A stretch of DNA of 64,000 nucleotides from contig NW_005179030.1 of NCBI RefSeq assembly GCF_000350225.1, positions 62,001-126,000 of the forward strand. The letters are read 5' to 3'. Numbering within the stretch: position 1 is the stretch's first letter; the number at the start of each line of letters is the position of its first letter. Source of the DNA: Chondrus crispus (Eukaryota; Rhodophyta; Florideophyceae; Gigartinales; Gigartinaceae). Both the position numbers and the translations under genes were made by a program. Under the pieces are notes generated by a model. The model saw only the letters and a program-made list of their open reading frames with translations. It was not told where the DNA came from and did no database searches. Shown here one piece after another: positions 42,507 to 54,311 of this stretch.

Positions 42507-44049
42507 TCATTTCCATTTGTGCCTTTGAAAGTGCAAGCATCCTTTCTTTCTGAGCGGGTATGATACCCGATACCCGCTCAGAAAGAAACGATTCCCATTC
42601 ATTAGCTCGGATATGATATCGGAGCTAATGAAAGGGAATCGTGGTATTTTCACGAACACCACGAGTGAGGGAACCAGTCTGCTATATCCGTTGGTATCGT
42701 TCATGGCTTCGATTGACAGTTTCAATGCAATGTTGCGGTCAATTTGAGGAAAGTCCAATACTATCTTTCGATACATTCTTCGGAGGGGGGCATGCAGCCT
42801 TTCTCCAAAGGCTAATGAGTTGTGAGCTTCGACTCCTGAAATTCGAAGTTCTATCCCAACGCTTTCGGCCTTTTCTTTCCACCTAGGCGAAGTGAATGAT
42901 TTTCCGTAATTGTGACCCTGAGAGTCTAAAAATATGGCCGAGCTGAAACGAGTTGCAGTGTCAACAATACGCAGAATTGCTTTTCCTTCAATGAACATCA
43001 GATCCATTGATATTTCTTCACCGAACTTAACTTTTTGTAGAGTCGGTAACGTGGTCTTGAATCTAGTTAGTTGTGATCCAAGCCTTTGACAGGTATTGCA
43101 TAACTTAGAAATCTCTTTCAAGACTTTTGTGATGGCCTCGGTGGCCTCGTGCGGCCGAGCTTTTCTGATGAGATTCAGAAGTTCGTGTCCGTTGGGTGTC
43201 GAAAAACCGCTGTGAAGCTTGGTCAGGTCACTTTCTGAGAATAGTACTGCGTCTTCCCCATTCCATTCTAGGTAGACATGTCCAAACTTCCTCACGGCTG
43301 GGACATAAACGTTTCCTGGAGAGCTGATTAGTACATTTCTTGTTGTATCTAGGTATAGTTGAAGTTTATCGAGCAAGTCCAATCCCAAAAGGAAAGGTAC
43401 ATTCGCTCTAACTACGTCAACCTCAATTGGCACAAATCCGTCCTTGAGAAACGGTAATCGAATTGAGATTGATCCATTTCACTTCTGTACATCAACACCA
43501 AATCCGCAATGGCTGAGGTTAGCTTTTAGTTGGAACTTACATCCAACAAATCTGCAGTATTCTTTGGCTTGAAGTAGTACGATAACAGTGCGTTGTGCTC
43601 CATTGTCTATGCAAGCTCCCTGCCAGTCTTTCTTGAGTTCATCCAAATTGATTTCCACCTGTGAAAGACCTCGGCGAAATTTTAACACAGAATTGGTCAT
43701 TGCATCGCTGGAAGCTTTTCTGAGACGCCGGTTTCTTCGTATGCCATGGGCTATTCTTGACTTACGCGAGAGTTTGTACCGAGACGGTTTTTTCTTGAGG
43801 ACAGTCTCGTAGTAAGGGTCATATTCTTTCGAGTTCAAACTACGACGGTAAAGTAGACTGCCTCTCGTCAAAAATTCTCTGGATCAAGGACTGATGCAAT
43901 TCCCCGATTCTCAGAACCAGTAACCTGGAATACTTGTCCTCCTTTATCGGGATGTTCATGCGTGTCATCCTCAGATGAGGTGGAGTCATCCTGCTTGAAG
44001 TTTTCCCTGTAAGGGCAGCAGAAAGGTCTTTTTCATCTGTAGAGAACAA
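42507..44049 (-). pseudogene. copia protease and integrase, decayed
   Basis: The protease tail reads VPFLLGLDLLDKLQLYLDT, upstream of which a segment near 43600 (ACIDNGAQRTVIVL) has DNGA where DTGA is expected. Integrase parts: CNTCQRLGSQL (the CxxC of the zinc finger), ISMDLMFIEGKAILRIVD (first Asp) and VEAHNSLAFGERLHA (Glu region). The stretch between the first Asp and the Glu is shortened, so the second Asp is missing. Two abutting palindromes lie within its C-terminal end (42543-42641). Confidence 0.72.
42543..42641. repeat. two abutting palindromes
   Basis: 42543-42588 has perfect 19-base arms around an 8-base loop. Starting at the next base, 42589-42641 has 26-base arms around one base, with two mismatches. 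Confidence 0.9.
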
Positions 44050-45456
44050 CGCGTTTTACACTTGTTGACAGAGTTTGAAGAGGATTTGATCCCTTCTTTT
44101 CGGATATCTCCTGACTTGCGATGAAATATTTCGCATCAAGTTGCGAGGTATGGGGCAGTCCCTGATGAAATGATTCGGTTCCTGGCAGTTGTGGCATAGC
44201 CTGGGGTTGCCGTCACGGTCTAACCCATTTTGACCGGCTTTTATGCTCTCATGTGGGGGCCTAAATGGGGCAAATGAGCTGGATCATGGTTTCTTCGGTC
44301 GTCTGTAATATGTTTGACCTTCGTAGTAAAGATCAGGGGTATACTTGGATGAAGATTTTTAACTCTTTATGTAGGAAAGATTGACCGATGTTTAGGTCTT
44401 TCTTCCTACCTTCTTGCCTTTCTGGTCTTGAAGCCAGGCGGCGTCTAGTGCTGTATACAGATGCTGAAAGTTCCAAGGATTAGATGCGGACTGCGAGTTT
44501 GTTAGCGCTGATTGGGCCCATGGGGCACCAACGACAGCATTGTAAAGGTATTCCACCTTGTGTTCTTCGGAACGGTGAGTTTGTGGCCCTTCAGGGGCGA
44601 AACACGTGATGATCCCACGTAACTCTTCCAAAGCTTCTGCAGTGTTGAGCCTCTTGGCATTCATCAAAGAATGGATTCTTAGGCTTTTGGAGGTACTTTC
44701 TGATTCGGTTCTGCCGAGTGATGCCGTTGTACTCGTCTCGCATAACTTGGCACGCTTCACCAAGGTTTCCACACCTACCCCTCACTTTCTCTCGATAGAA
44801 TCTCTTCGCTTCACCATCGAATATGTTGTGGAAGAAAGCAAGTTTGCTGGTTTGGTCAAGGGTGTAGTCCTGGGCGGCATCAATGTAGTTGTTTATGTGT
44901 TCCGTGAGGTCCTCATCCAGTTTTCCAGTGAATTTGTCTTGATTCTAGAATCGCAAAGCCATGTTATGTGCGGCTTTTGCTTCGGATTCGCATCTACCAG
45001 GGGAATAAATATGTACTGGTTAACTGGGATGACGTTCGATTTTCCTTGTTAGTAAGCAGACATGCTCGGCTACGGTTTATGTGTTGAACATGTCTTTCGT
45101 AAGCAAAGTCGATGTCCTCGGTGTCAGAGTATAACATTTTCACTAATCCCCACGAAATGAGGTCCGTTGCGGGATGCCTGTCATAATCTACACTTTTTGC
45201 ACGTAAGAAGTCGCGGATGGTTCTAAAAACGAACGTGGTGCCCTTCAGAACTTCGAAGGAGTACAGAGTCTCAACAGGGATGTCTTCACGTAATTTTTTC
45301 TACCAGTTATGTGTCCAAATTATTATCAGATCTTTCGCGGTTAATGTGTAGCGTAATAACTGATATAATATCATGGTGAACTGATGATGGTGGTGTATAC
45401 GATTTACGTTCCTTGGTGATAGTCTCCATAGCTGCCTCATCAACTACGCTATCCAT
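44050..45456 (-). pseudogene. gag: copia gag, decayed
   Basis: The ATG at 45454-45456 (MDSVVDEAAMETITK) begins a gag spread over three frames: VPVETLYSFEVLKGTTFVF, FFHNIFDGEAKRFYREKV, ITRQNRIRKYLQ, EALEELRGIITCFAPEG, EEHKVEYLYNAVVGAPW. A canonical CX2CX4HX4C knuckle, CHNCQEPNHFIRDC, lies near 44150-44195. Homology to the gag relics at 35.3, 39.5 and 52.9 kb is visible by eye. Confidence 0.75.
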
Positions 45457-45963
45457 TTCGTTTGGTGAGTTAAAGTCTCAAAAAATATTTTAGTAAGTTA
45501 TTTCAGCCTTAGAAACATAAACTTTCTGCAGCCTTAGTATTATACTTAACATTTTGACTTTTTATGGCTTACACTAGTTCCAAGTGAATGTTTGTACAGG
45601 TGTGCACGCTCATAGCTGTTGCAGTAGTAAACACGTGTGCAACTTTCACACCTAGTGTAGTGTGTGACACGTATCCGATTTTCTGCGCGAAGAATACGTG
45701 CGAAACGTGTTTAATTTCCACACGTGATATAGTTCACACATGTGGGAGATCTGTGATGCATATGTAGTGCACAACTTGGTGGAACCCAATTGCAGTACGA
45801 AGCAAGAAATTGTAATTAGTATTTTTCAAAAGTAACAAAAAATGTTTTCGGAAATGTTTTGTAAACTTGTGTTTCAATTTTCGAAAGATGTTTTGAAAAG
45901 TGAACCGTTTCTTTGTTACTCAAAAATCTAACTACTGCGCGTTAATTTACGCTCGCAGAAATA

Positions 45964-46450
45964 TTAGACTCGGCGGCGGTGGTTGGCGTTGATGAGGTGG
46001 GTCGCCAAGTCGTGCGCGGAGGGAAAAACCCTCTCGCAGATTGCGCAGTAGTGGTCTTCCGCCTCGCGCCGATATCTTGCCGGACGTGCGAGATGCTTCT
46101 TGCCACCCTTATAATGACAAAGTTGGTGCTTGCCAGTAACAGTAATGGCGCACACCTTGCATGTCAGCAGTGGCGCAGGAGGGCGCTTTTTCGCGATGCG
46201 TGACGTGGCCACGCGATGCAGTGTCCTATTAACGCCTTCCGGTAGTACTGGTAGAAATTGCTTAATTACTGTAGATCGTGCCTTAATTTCATTAACCATT
46301 TGCTCGGCGTTGTCCAAGTGTAAATTCTCTCGTGCACTATGGGCGTTAATTCCTTATTCTTCTCCAGAAAACTTGTCATCCGGCCGGGGTTGGTCCGCTA
46401 GGGTAGCTTCTAGCTCGACGAGGTCCAATATCGAAATGGAGTCCTCCTCG
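45964..46450 (-). CDS. zinc-finger ORF upstream of copia gag, possibly broken
   Basis: The open part, 45964-46317 (117 codons from M-D-N-A-E-Q), has two Cys/His fingers: CKVCAITVTGKHQLCHYKGG followed by KKH, and HYCAICERVFPSAHDLATHL followed by INANH. The second is C2H2-like, and the first resembles U1-type fingers of RNA-binding proteins. Upstream of one in-frame stop, the same frame continues with acidic sequence (DIDEEDSISILDLVELEAT), which suggests a longer original gene. It lies between the right LTR and gag of the decayed copia, on the same strand. It may be a captured host gene fragment. Function is unknown. Confidence 0.45.
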
Positions 46451-46813
46451 TCGATATCCTAACTAACCTCAGGCGTGCGAGGTAGAGACCGTGTGGCGAG
46501 GGTAGGGTCTTCTACTTCCTCTGTACGGGTGTGCGGTGCCCCGAATTTCTTGATCAGGAGTAAATTTAATACCACTAAGATATAAATTAGTTGAACAAAT
46601 AGATTCATATAGTGGAGGTAGCGAAAAAACAAAGAACTTACTCTCTTATTTATTCAGTGAGAGTTATCCATAAAAGGATGATGGCTATACCTTCTTATCA
46701 ATCAAATCGAGAGTTGCAACTCTCGTAGCGATTCCGAAACGTTGATAAATTCCAAGAAACGTTGAGGTTGTTTTTTCTTCTGCAAAGAAAACTATTCAGC
46801 GTTAAGTCTAGAC

Positions 46814-47151
46814 TGTCGCAAAAATTAAAAGAAAAGGGGGAATAATAAATGGATAACCTGCAGGACCAGGCGAATGAAGGGAATCGCGCTTTTTATTGTT
46901 GTGGCTTTTGTTTTCGTTCTTGCTTATCTTGGCAGCTAGTTTCCCTCGACTCCCTATGTATTTATACTACTGCCGTCCTTCGTGATTCTCAATCCATGCT
47001 ATGTTTTGCACAATCAAAAAATCCATGTAGGGAGGATGCACTCTTCTTTGACATCTGAAATTATTAAATGCTACCGTCTTCGTGCATTTCAATAAATTCG
47101 TTGAGATTCATTTATTTACTACAGTAAAACGCCACCGTCAAATGCTATTTT
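46814..47151 (-). repeat. 5' LTR of the decayed copia
   Basis: Same length as, and direct repeat of, 40277-40614, with many substitutions. The right end is approximate. Confidence 0.76.
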
Positions 47152-48970
47152 CCCCCTGTGTGCGTTGGTGTACCAAAAGAATATACCGAAATTGAAATTT
47201 GTGCTTTTTGATTAAATTTGAAGTTCTAATTCAGGCGGGCGTGTTGTTGGCGGCGGGCTGGAAAGAAATGGATCCTTGATCGGCTGTGTAATGCGAAATT
47301 ATGGCGGTCGGAGAGGGAAAGATCCCACAGCTGGCAGTGCAGGCATGCCGCGAGATCGAGGAGGTGGTTTAGCTTGCACGCGTGCCGGCCACTCACTGTC
47401 TGGTATGATAACTTTCTCCTTGAAGTGAAGGAGCGGGCGCACCGGCGAAAAGTGTAGACTGTCCGATTCTGTGGCGGCGGATTGCGGTGGCAGCGCGCTC
47501 GCTGATCTTCCTCGCGCGCGATATGGGGCGCGTGAAATTCAGAGAGCGGCGACGATTCACGGCTTGAAACTATATCGAGGGTCTCGTGAATAATGGAGGC
47601 GGAACGAGGGGCGGAATTGCCGTCCAGTACCGTTTCATCGGCTTTGATGTCGACAGGCGTGGCGCCTCAAATTCGGTAAAATTTGAGGCAGTAGAAAGCT
47701 GTTTCTGGGTGTGTAGTGGGCCGGCGGGGACGGAGTCAAATGTGGTAGTGACAGGTTTCACGGGCCTGTCCGTTGCAGTATCGAGATCAGCGGCGGCGGT
47801 TCTTCTTCTCTTCACGGCGGCCTCTCCCAATACAGCATGACCGTTGGCTGCGCGCTTGAGGCGGGCCATCACGAAGTACCCAAAAAAGGGTCACACGTGG
47901 AAACGCATGTGGTAATGCACACTGAGAATTACTTGACAGAAATAAATACAGAGTTCGCAAGTGACCAAAAGTTTCGAAATTTCCAGCGGGACTTTTCAGT
48001 GAAGTCGCAAGTGTCGTAATTTGCTCGAGGGAGCGCGCCGATGATCTGAGACGTGTAAACGGGGTGTGAGCAACTGAGACTCTGGGGGCAGAGGATAGAG
48101 ACACAAAGGCCGAGTTGGTGCGGAGTGCGGGAGGGGGACAGGGACTTCTGAAGCATTCTGCTGTTGTTGGTTCGGGTTTTGTTGGTGAGGTTAGTGAGGA
48201 CGAAGACGTTCACCGTATTCGTCCTCTACATTTATAGTACCACTCCACGTCAAGTCGAGTTGGCTAAAACTGCGCTCATCCCCTTTTTAGTGGGGTGCTA
48301 CCTTTAAAAAGGCCTTTATTAGGCCTAGTTTGGCGTTTGCCTGTTTAGGAAATGAGGATTCTTTAGGAGGATCCTCAAATTCTAGGTAGCTGAACTAAAT
48401 ACGAGAGGTAGTGCCACCAACTACGGACAGGTGGTACAACCTTAAAGACTACAATAGTGATAGAATAGATAAAGTCGTGACCAGTTTCAGTTATTGCTGG
48501 AGCAGACAGCCTCTTCTTGTACTTCAGATGTGTAGCACTCTGTAGCAACTGCTGGACAAGGCGACGTTCAATGAGCAGCTAGTGCTCTTCGCGGAGGTTT
48601 TGAGCTGTCATCCATACCTAAGAAGCTTCCCTGATCAGATGCCTCTTCGCCGCGATTGATATTTTGACGGTCTTCCTGGTCGCTGAATCGTGCCATATTT
48701 CTTAGGATTGCGTCAGGAGTTCTGAACAATGCCTTGCGAGGGTTTAATGTGGTTTGCAATTGACGTTTGGCTTGATCCTTTAGGAAGAAGGCCTATTATG
48801 ACGCCACATTCAGTGCCGAATAGATCTTTCACCATGGGCATCTTTTTGCTTGTCCAGAGTGCACGTAAGCGACTGGGCCTACTCCATATATCGCCCTAAA
48901 ATGAAGAAAGCAATCGTGCTTCTTCTACAGTTTTAGTTTCGCGCCTAATGTTGACGTTCTTTACACATGT
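47152..48970. other. mostly unassigned region
   Basis: A minus-strand frame at 47570-47869 starts MARLKRAANGHAVL and has a basic KRRR cluster and a Pro-rich end. No domain is recognised, and it could be a first exon or chance. Nothing else is supported. Confidence 0.3.
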
Positions 48971-49215
48971 TTGACCCTCCCAGGTAGCCGATTATTTATT
49001 AGGCTAACTGGGAGGGTAAAATATGATTAATCATAACTCGTGACTGACCAGTAAACGTATAAAATTGTTTTCATACTTTTAGCATGCGCCCTAAAGGGGC
49101 TCAATTCGCCTGAAACTTTTTCAATTTGGACCAAAGATTGTCACGGCAGGACTTCTCATAGGGGTTGCTTTATACTTAATGCGCGCACTATATTTATTCT
49201 GGCCGGCAACATATG
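48970..49215. repeat. dispersed repeat, copy 2, with terminal hairpin
   Basis: Diverged copy of 33178-33400. It begins with an inverted repeat: ACCCTCCCAGGTAGCC (48974-48989) pairs with GGCTAACTGGGAGGGT (49002-49017), with one mismatch. Confidence 0.65.
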
Positions 49216-49814
49216 TTGAGACCCTGTTAAATTTGTATGGTTCCTTTTGAACATGGCCCATTGTATTGCTGTACCGGTGGTCGGTGTAGAATTGAATGCT
49301 GTCGTCAAAAAGGGGGCCTTGTCAGTCGAGCGAGCTGCCCCGTGGACGATCAGGGGGCCAGATTTTCGGGCGGTAAGGAGGATTTTTTGGCAGAGAAAAA
49401 GGAAGGTGGGGTGATCGCGCGTTGCGCCTTTTGGGTAGTGAACGGGCTCCAGCGTATGGCCTTTGCAGACCGAACTAGCTTCATAGCCTGCTCAAGTTAT
49501 TTCTTGTTCTGACTCCCAGCGTAGGAAGCGCGGTCGTGCACGTAGTACATATCGGTCCATGTAAGCTTGCCGCCTGCGGAGATGGTAAGCATGCCCATGT
49601 CTTGTAAGCACGCGCTCGTAGACCTAGTTCTTAATAACGCCGTAGAGTAGTCTATGTGTGCGTGCACGACACTCCCTCCCATGGGTGTCGGAACTATGGG
49701 AGTTGACACCGAAATGGCACCGCAGTGGGAGAGAGAGCGCAGGAGCAGTCAGCGCCATAGTCTGCAGCAGCGCCAAAGAAAAGGGGCGAGCGCAAAAACG
49801 CCTCAGTCGCTGGT
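49216..49814. other. unassigned region
   Basis: A plus frame at 49237-49512 is open but unrecognised. No other feature is supported. Confidence 0.3.
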
Positions 49815-49934
49815 GCCCCGCAAGCAAGCGCTCCGCGAGCAAGTGCCCAGCAAGCGAGCGCCCCGCGACTCTCTGCCCCGCACTCAAGCGCCCCTCGTCG
49901 CTCCACCGCGCGACACTCCGTCTTGCGTCGCTCC
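49815..49934. repeat. 15-bp tandem array, eight units, abutting LTR A
   Basis: Eight consecutive 15-base units of the type GCCCCGCAAGCAAGC end exactly one base before the LTR-like start at 49935. Units differ from each other but keep the period. Confidence 0.8.
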
Positions 49935-50370
49935 TGTAGCATAAACACCCCCCAACGGTGGGAGGTGTATGCTTAGTTCGGTGAAGACCCGGTCGATCGA
50001 GAAGACTGGGGACGAGCGGCCAGCTAACGACACCGAGGCACGGTCCCGGGTAGCGTGCTAGAGCGGGAACGGGGAGGACGCGCAAACGCGTGAGCGGTTC
50101 GACGTCTCGACGCCCCGGAGCGTTACTGGGTGACGATCCAGTACCAACGGGCGGAGGAGGACCCGGCTCGTGGGCGTGGTGCGGGCGTCCTCAACCTGCG
50201 CTCGGTTCGTTGTCAGGTTACTACCGAGGTTGCCTTAGACTAAGCGGCAGGACCAAGGTGGAGAGTCCTTGACAAGTCCGTGCTTGCCGCCCCCCTCCGC
50301 CGCCGGTCCGATCATATTTAGTGTACGTATCAATCTATCATAAAACTACACTACCGATGTACTGTAGTGA
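49935..50370. repeat. LTR A of the GC-rich family, truncated
   Basis: It starts TGTAGCATAAACACC like LTR C (59899) and shares blocks such as CGACGCCCCGGAGCG, ACTGGGTGACGATCCAGTAC and AGGACCAAGGTGGAG with LTR B. Similarity fades near 50370, before the expected right terminus, so it is a fragment. Confidence 0.75.
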
Positions 50371-52060
50371 ACTACTGGCAAGTTCCTCCGTTAAGACTCG
50401 GGAGTGCAGAAAATAGCCATTTACGTACGCACTGGTGTGAGTACTGTAAGCTAGAGTCACTTGCCTGTATTTCCTTCCTTTGCATGTAAGGTCTTCTCCC
50501 GATTAGCAGGAGAGGGGGAGGCAAGAGAAGAAACAATAGTGTTCAACGTCCCGCTGGTGAGAGCGCTCGACAACACGAGCGCACACCATTGCGAGACCCC
50601 AACTCGGACGCAGGGTTGGTGGGCATTAAAATTCTCTTTATTCTTCCTATTCTACTGCGTATTTCGGTGGAAATACCACATTGATCAATCGCTTTTTTCA
50701 TTGGACGCGCACTGCACATCTCCCACAACTATCTTTTCTCCGGCATTCTGTTGGCCACTCGGTCGTCGACCTCTACTCCCAATCCTCGCATTTCGCGAGC
50801 GTACTCCATTGTCGAACTTCTTCTTTCCCCCCCTTCCGTCTTCTTTGCTTGTTACCAGGCCGAAGTGTTCTGTGCGCACACTTTGGTCACCGTCGCCCGC
50901 ACTGTGCTCGGCACCGCCGCACACACACTACTCGCCTCCGCCTCGACTGTTCTCGCCGCCTCCACACACGCTTCTCTCACCTCGCCTGCACTGTGCTCGT
51001 CACCGCCTTGCACGCGCTACTCGAAGTGGAATCACGCCCATTGTTTGCTTTGGTTTCGCTCGCTTATCGGGCGCCGCGGACGCTGTGCAAAAACAGACAC
51101 AAGCACTCGTTTTGCGGGCTTCTCATCACGTGCAACTACTCAACCGCACAAATTCCTGTACTTCTCGTCCGACGTACAGAGTCGCAGTGGCCACAATCTT
51201 GCATTTTGCTACTCCGCGCGTGTTCAGCTTGTCTTGTTCGTGCACACCCACTGCTGCCATTCTAAGCTGCTGCTCTCGCCAGCCCCTACACATCGCCTTA
51301 CTCATCCGTTGCCTTTGTTCGCTCGCTCCGCCCCAAATGTCTCGGTCTCGCCTCACTCAGCGCCAAGGTGGGCCAGCACTGCTCACTGAAAATAGACGCC
51401 TCGCTGGTTGCCACTGCTGTTTGCCTGCGCACCTCTGTGCGACTTTGTGCTCTCGCTACTACTGCTCCTCGGGGTTCGACTTTCTCTTGGCTGCAGCTCA
51501 TTCAGTGCAATTGGGATTTCAATATTGTGCTTTGGACAATACCTGGGTCATATTTTGTTTATTGTGCTTTCGGTAATTATTTTTCGAACACCCTGGATCT
51601 GTAAGAAAGGGAGGCAACTTGAATCAAAGTAGTAGATTAAACAGGCTGCATTGAATTGTGCAACTCCCTGTACTGGAGGGATTGCCTCAGCCCCGGCGAT
51701 TGCGTATCTGTCTAGAATCCGTTCTACGGTGCCTGGGGTGTGTAGCGCCGTCCTCTGACGCTGCTGAAATCACACCTTTGGAAAACTGGGTGCTGGCTGT
51801 CAGCGTCGGGGGTTCCTCTAGAACTCGAGTATCAACGGCGGGACTGCCACTGATGTGGTGTTATACCGCTGGGTTTCGAATTCGAATGCACAGCGCAAGT
51901 ATACAGAATAGAGAACAGAATTATTAAGAAGCACAAAATCGTGTCTTCTTTATTCAGTTACTGTGGAGCAAGAAGAACTGCAGAGAACAGAAAGAAGAGC
52001 ACACATTGTGAGTCGGGGCTTGCATTCGTAAGTGTGTGAAGATACTGTACTAATTCAAGC
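50371..52060. other. CT-rich region, no supported gene
   Basis: From about 50650 to 51530 the plus strand is pyrimidine-rich and all three plus frames stay open for long distances, for example 50461-51576. Such simultaneous openness indicates composition and not coding. It might be the leader or LTR of the copia whose gag starts at 52061, but no second copy exists to test this. Confidence 0.4.
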
Positions 52061-53701
52061 ATGTCGAGTCCTGATAATACTTTGGCTGTCGGGTCACCAG
52101 CCTTACCTTCGAGCTCTTCGTCACCTCTCAACACCTCATTTATGCGAGTTGTGAATGCAGAGTCACTGGGAGCGCTGACAAGTGAGCAGAAGGGGTTTAT
52201 CAGCTCTGTCGTAATCCTGGAGTCTAACGCAGACCTAACAGTCGTACAACTGAAGAGAGTTGTAGCAGAGATATTCCCCCCGGCAGTACTCTTAGGAAAA
52301 GAGCTTTGTGATCTCCCAGCAGTCCACATTGAGCTACGCAATGTTTTAGATTTTCGTGGGGCGAATCTGCGACAGCACTCATCGCACCGCGTGATACACA
52401 CTTTAGGTCATGGACTCTACGAGGAACGGAAGATACTCAAGCTGCTTTGGAAATGGCTAGAGCAATCGTTGCTGCAGGACGCCGCTTTGGGACTCACCTC
52501 AGCAATCAACCTGATTCTCAATCCTCTACCCCTGGGACGAATATTGATACCACAGAAGAACATGCAAGGGTAGGGGAATTGGCACGTCACATTACCATGA
52601 CACTCAAAGAAAAGGGAGAAAACGTTCTCTGCAGACCTCGGGGAACCATGCGTGGAATTTGTCGATGAGTATTTGCACATTACCCGTGACTACAATCTGA
52701 ACCCTTCTCAAAAGCTCCAGTACCTCCACCCTCTTCTGCATGGCGATGCCAAAAGCTTTTTCCTTGACAAGGTCGATGGGTAAGTCACGAGCTTTCAAAA
52801 AGCAGTTTCTATGCTTGAAAACGAGTATAACGCCCCTGTTCGCCAGACCACGGTGAAGAACTATCTCAACTCACTTCGCGTATCGTCGTTTGTCTCTCAA
52901 GGCATGGAATCGTCTACAGCACTTTCAAAAATTTACAAATCGTTAATCAAACTGTCGAGACAAGCCCCTCGATCACACCAAGGGGACGCACACAAAGACA
53001 AAGTGGAGTTCCTTGGAAATGCCGTTGTCCGCATGCCATGGTCGAATGAGCCTCTGAGTCGAGTTGCAACCCATAACCTTACCATCCAGCAACTTTACGC
53101 AGAACTCGAGGCAGCGTGTCAACTTGACAAAGAAGCAACTCTCGCCAACCTTCGAGACTCGTCTGATCATCGTGGAATACCACCGGTATCAGATAACACT
53201 ACTGGAATTCTATATACTGGCCAGGGACGATACATGAACGATCCATCCGGATTAAGGAAAACCTTTGCAAGGCCTGCAAGACCATTCAACAGAGAACGGA
53301 ACCGAGGAAATCAACACTCCACAGGAACTAGAACCAGATATGATCCGTTGTCCTTGCAAGGATGTTTCAACTGTGGTGGGAACCACCTTGTGAAAGACTG
53401 CAATAAGCCATTCAACACAGTTCGTGCATCATCGAGGAAGATTGAATACTTTGAAAAAAAGAAGAGTACACGACCGTACGCAGTCCATCCGGTACTTGCT
53501 TATCTATGGTAACAAATTGACAACACAGATATTCAACCGGATCCATTCACCCCCGTGACAAATGACTGCGAAATATTTGAGAGTTTGTTGTCATGCTCAA
53601 ACGAAGAAGATCACTCTGATAATAATGAGCCTACTGAGACCAGCATTGAGAACGATGACAGTATTGAAAATGTATACTTCACAAACCATGTCTTTGGGCT
53701 G
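52061..53701 (+). pseudogene. gag: copia gag, cut off by LTR B
   Basis: The plus-strand gag starts MSSPDNTLAVGSPALPS. The frame changes near 52450-52570. FVDEYLHITRDYNLNPSQKL and LLHGDAKSFFLDKVDG (52655-52780) match the conserved copia gag helices, followed by a stop, then ALSKIYKSLIKLSRQAPRS, HKDKVEFLGNAVVRMPW and a canonical knuckle CFNCGGNHLVKDCNK near 53365-53405. It ends at the border of LTR B at 53702, so protease and the rest are missing. Confidence 0.75.
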
Positions 53702-54311
53702 TGTAGTATAATCATCCCCAACGACGAGGGGGGTGAGTACTGACAGTTCGGAAAGACCCCGATCGGCGGGAAGAGAGAAGCACGGCCCACCCACCGTACC
53801 GAGCACGAGCTCGAGGTAGCAGTGGTAGAGCGGGATCGGATAGGACGCGCGCACGCGCGAGCGGTTCTACGCCTCGACGCCCCGGAGCGGTACTGGGTGA
53901 CGATCCAGTACCGACGGGCGGAGGCGGAGCCGGCTCGTGGGCGTGCTGCGCGCGTCCTCAACCCGCACGCGGTGCTACTCCTATGTAAAACGGACAGAAG
54001 TACCTAAGAGTAAGCGGGCGGACCAAGGTGGAGGACCCTTGACAAGTCCATGCTTCTCGTCCTCCACCGCCGGCGGTCCGCTCATATTTAATGTACAGAG
54101 TTACCTATCATAACATTACAGCAGTGCAGGTTGGCCTGCACTGTAGTGCTGTCAGCCGTCGGGGCTGGCAGCACACGTGTCGTACACGTGTGTGCGCGCG
54201 CCCCCGTACAGGTGGGGTACACGTGAGCGCGCGCCCTGAGGTACTGTAGAGCTCGGGCTCTACAGTTACAAATCTAATCTAAATCTAATTTAAGGAGGGG
54301 GATATTGTACA
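53702..54311. repeat. LTR B (610 bp)
   Basis: It begins TGTAGTATAATCATCCCC and ends GATATTGTACA, a decayed version of the LTR C ends. It contains the inverted repeat ACTGTAGAGC / GCTCTACAGT at 54243-54266, also present in LTR C, and the shared string ATCTAATCTAA near the right end. Confidence 0.8.

Larger units (their letters stand above)
40277..47151 (-). mobile_element. decayed copia element between 338-bp direct repeats
   Basis: Two diverged direct repeats (40277-40614 and 46814-47151, 338 bp each) bracket a minus-strand copia interior in the order gag (44.05-45.46 kb), protease and integrase (42.5-43.9 kb), RT (41.25-42.2 kb), RNase H (40.8-41.2 kb). About 1.3 kb between the right repeat and gag includes a zinc-finger ORF. 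I found no target duplication with confidence. Confidence 0.75.

Noticed and set aside
50461-51576. 371-codon plus ORF
   Set aside because: No ATG at the left end, two other plus frames equally open, and a pyrimidine-rich composition. Coding is not supported.
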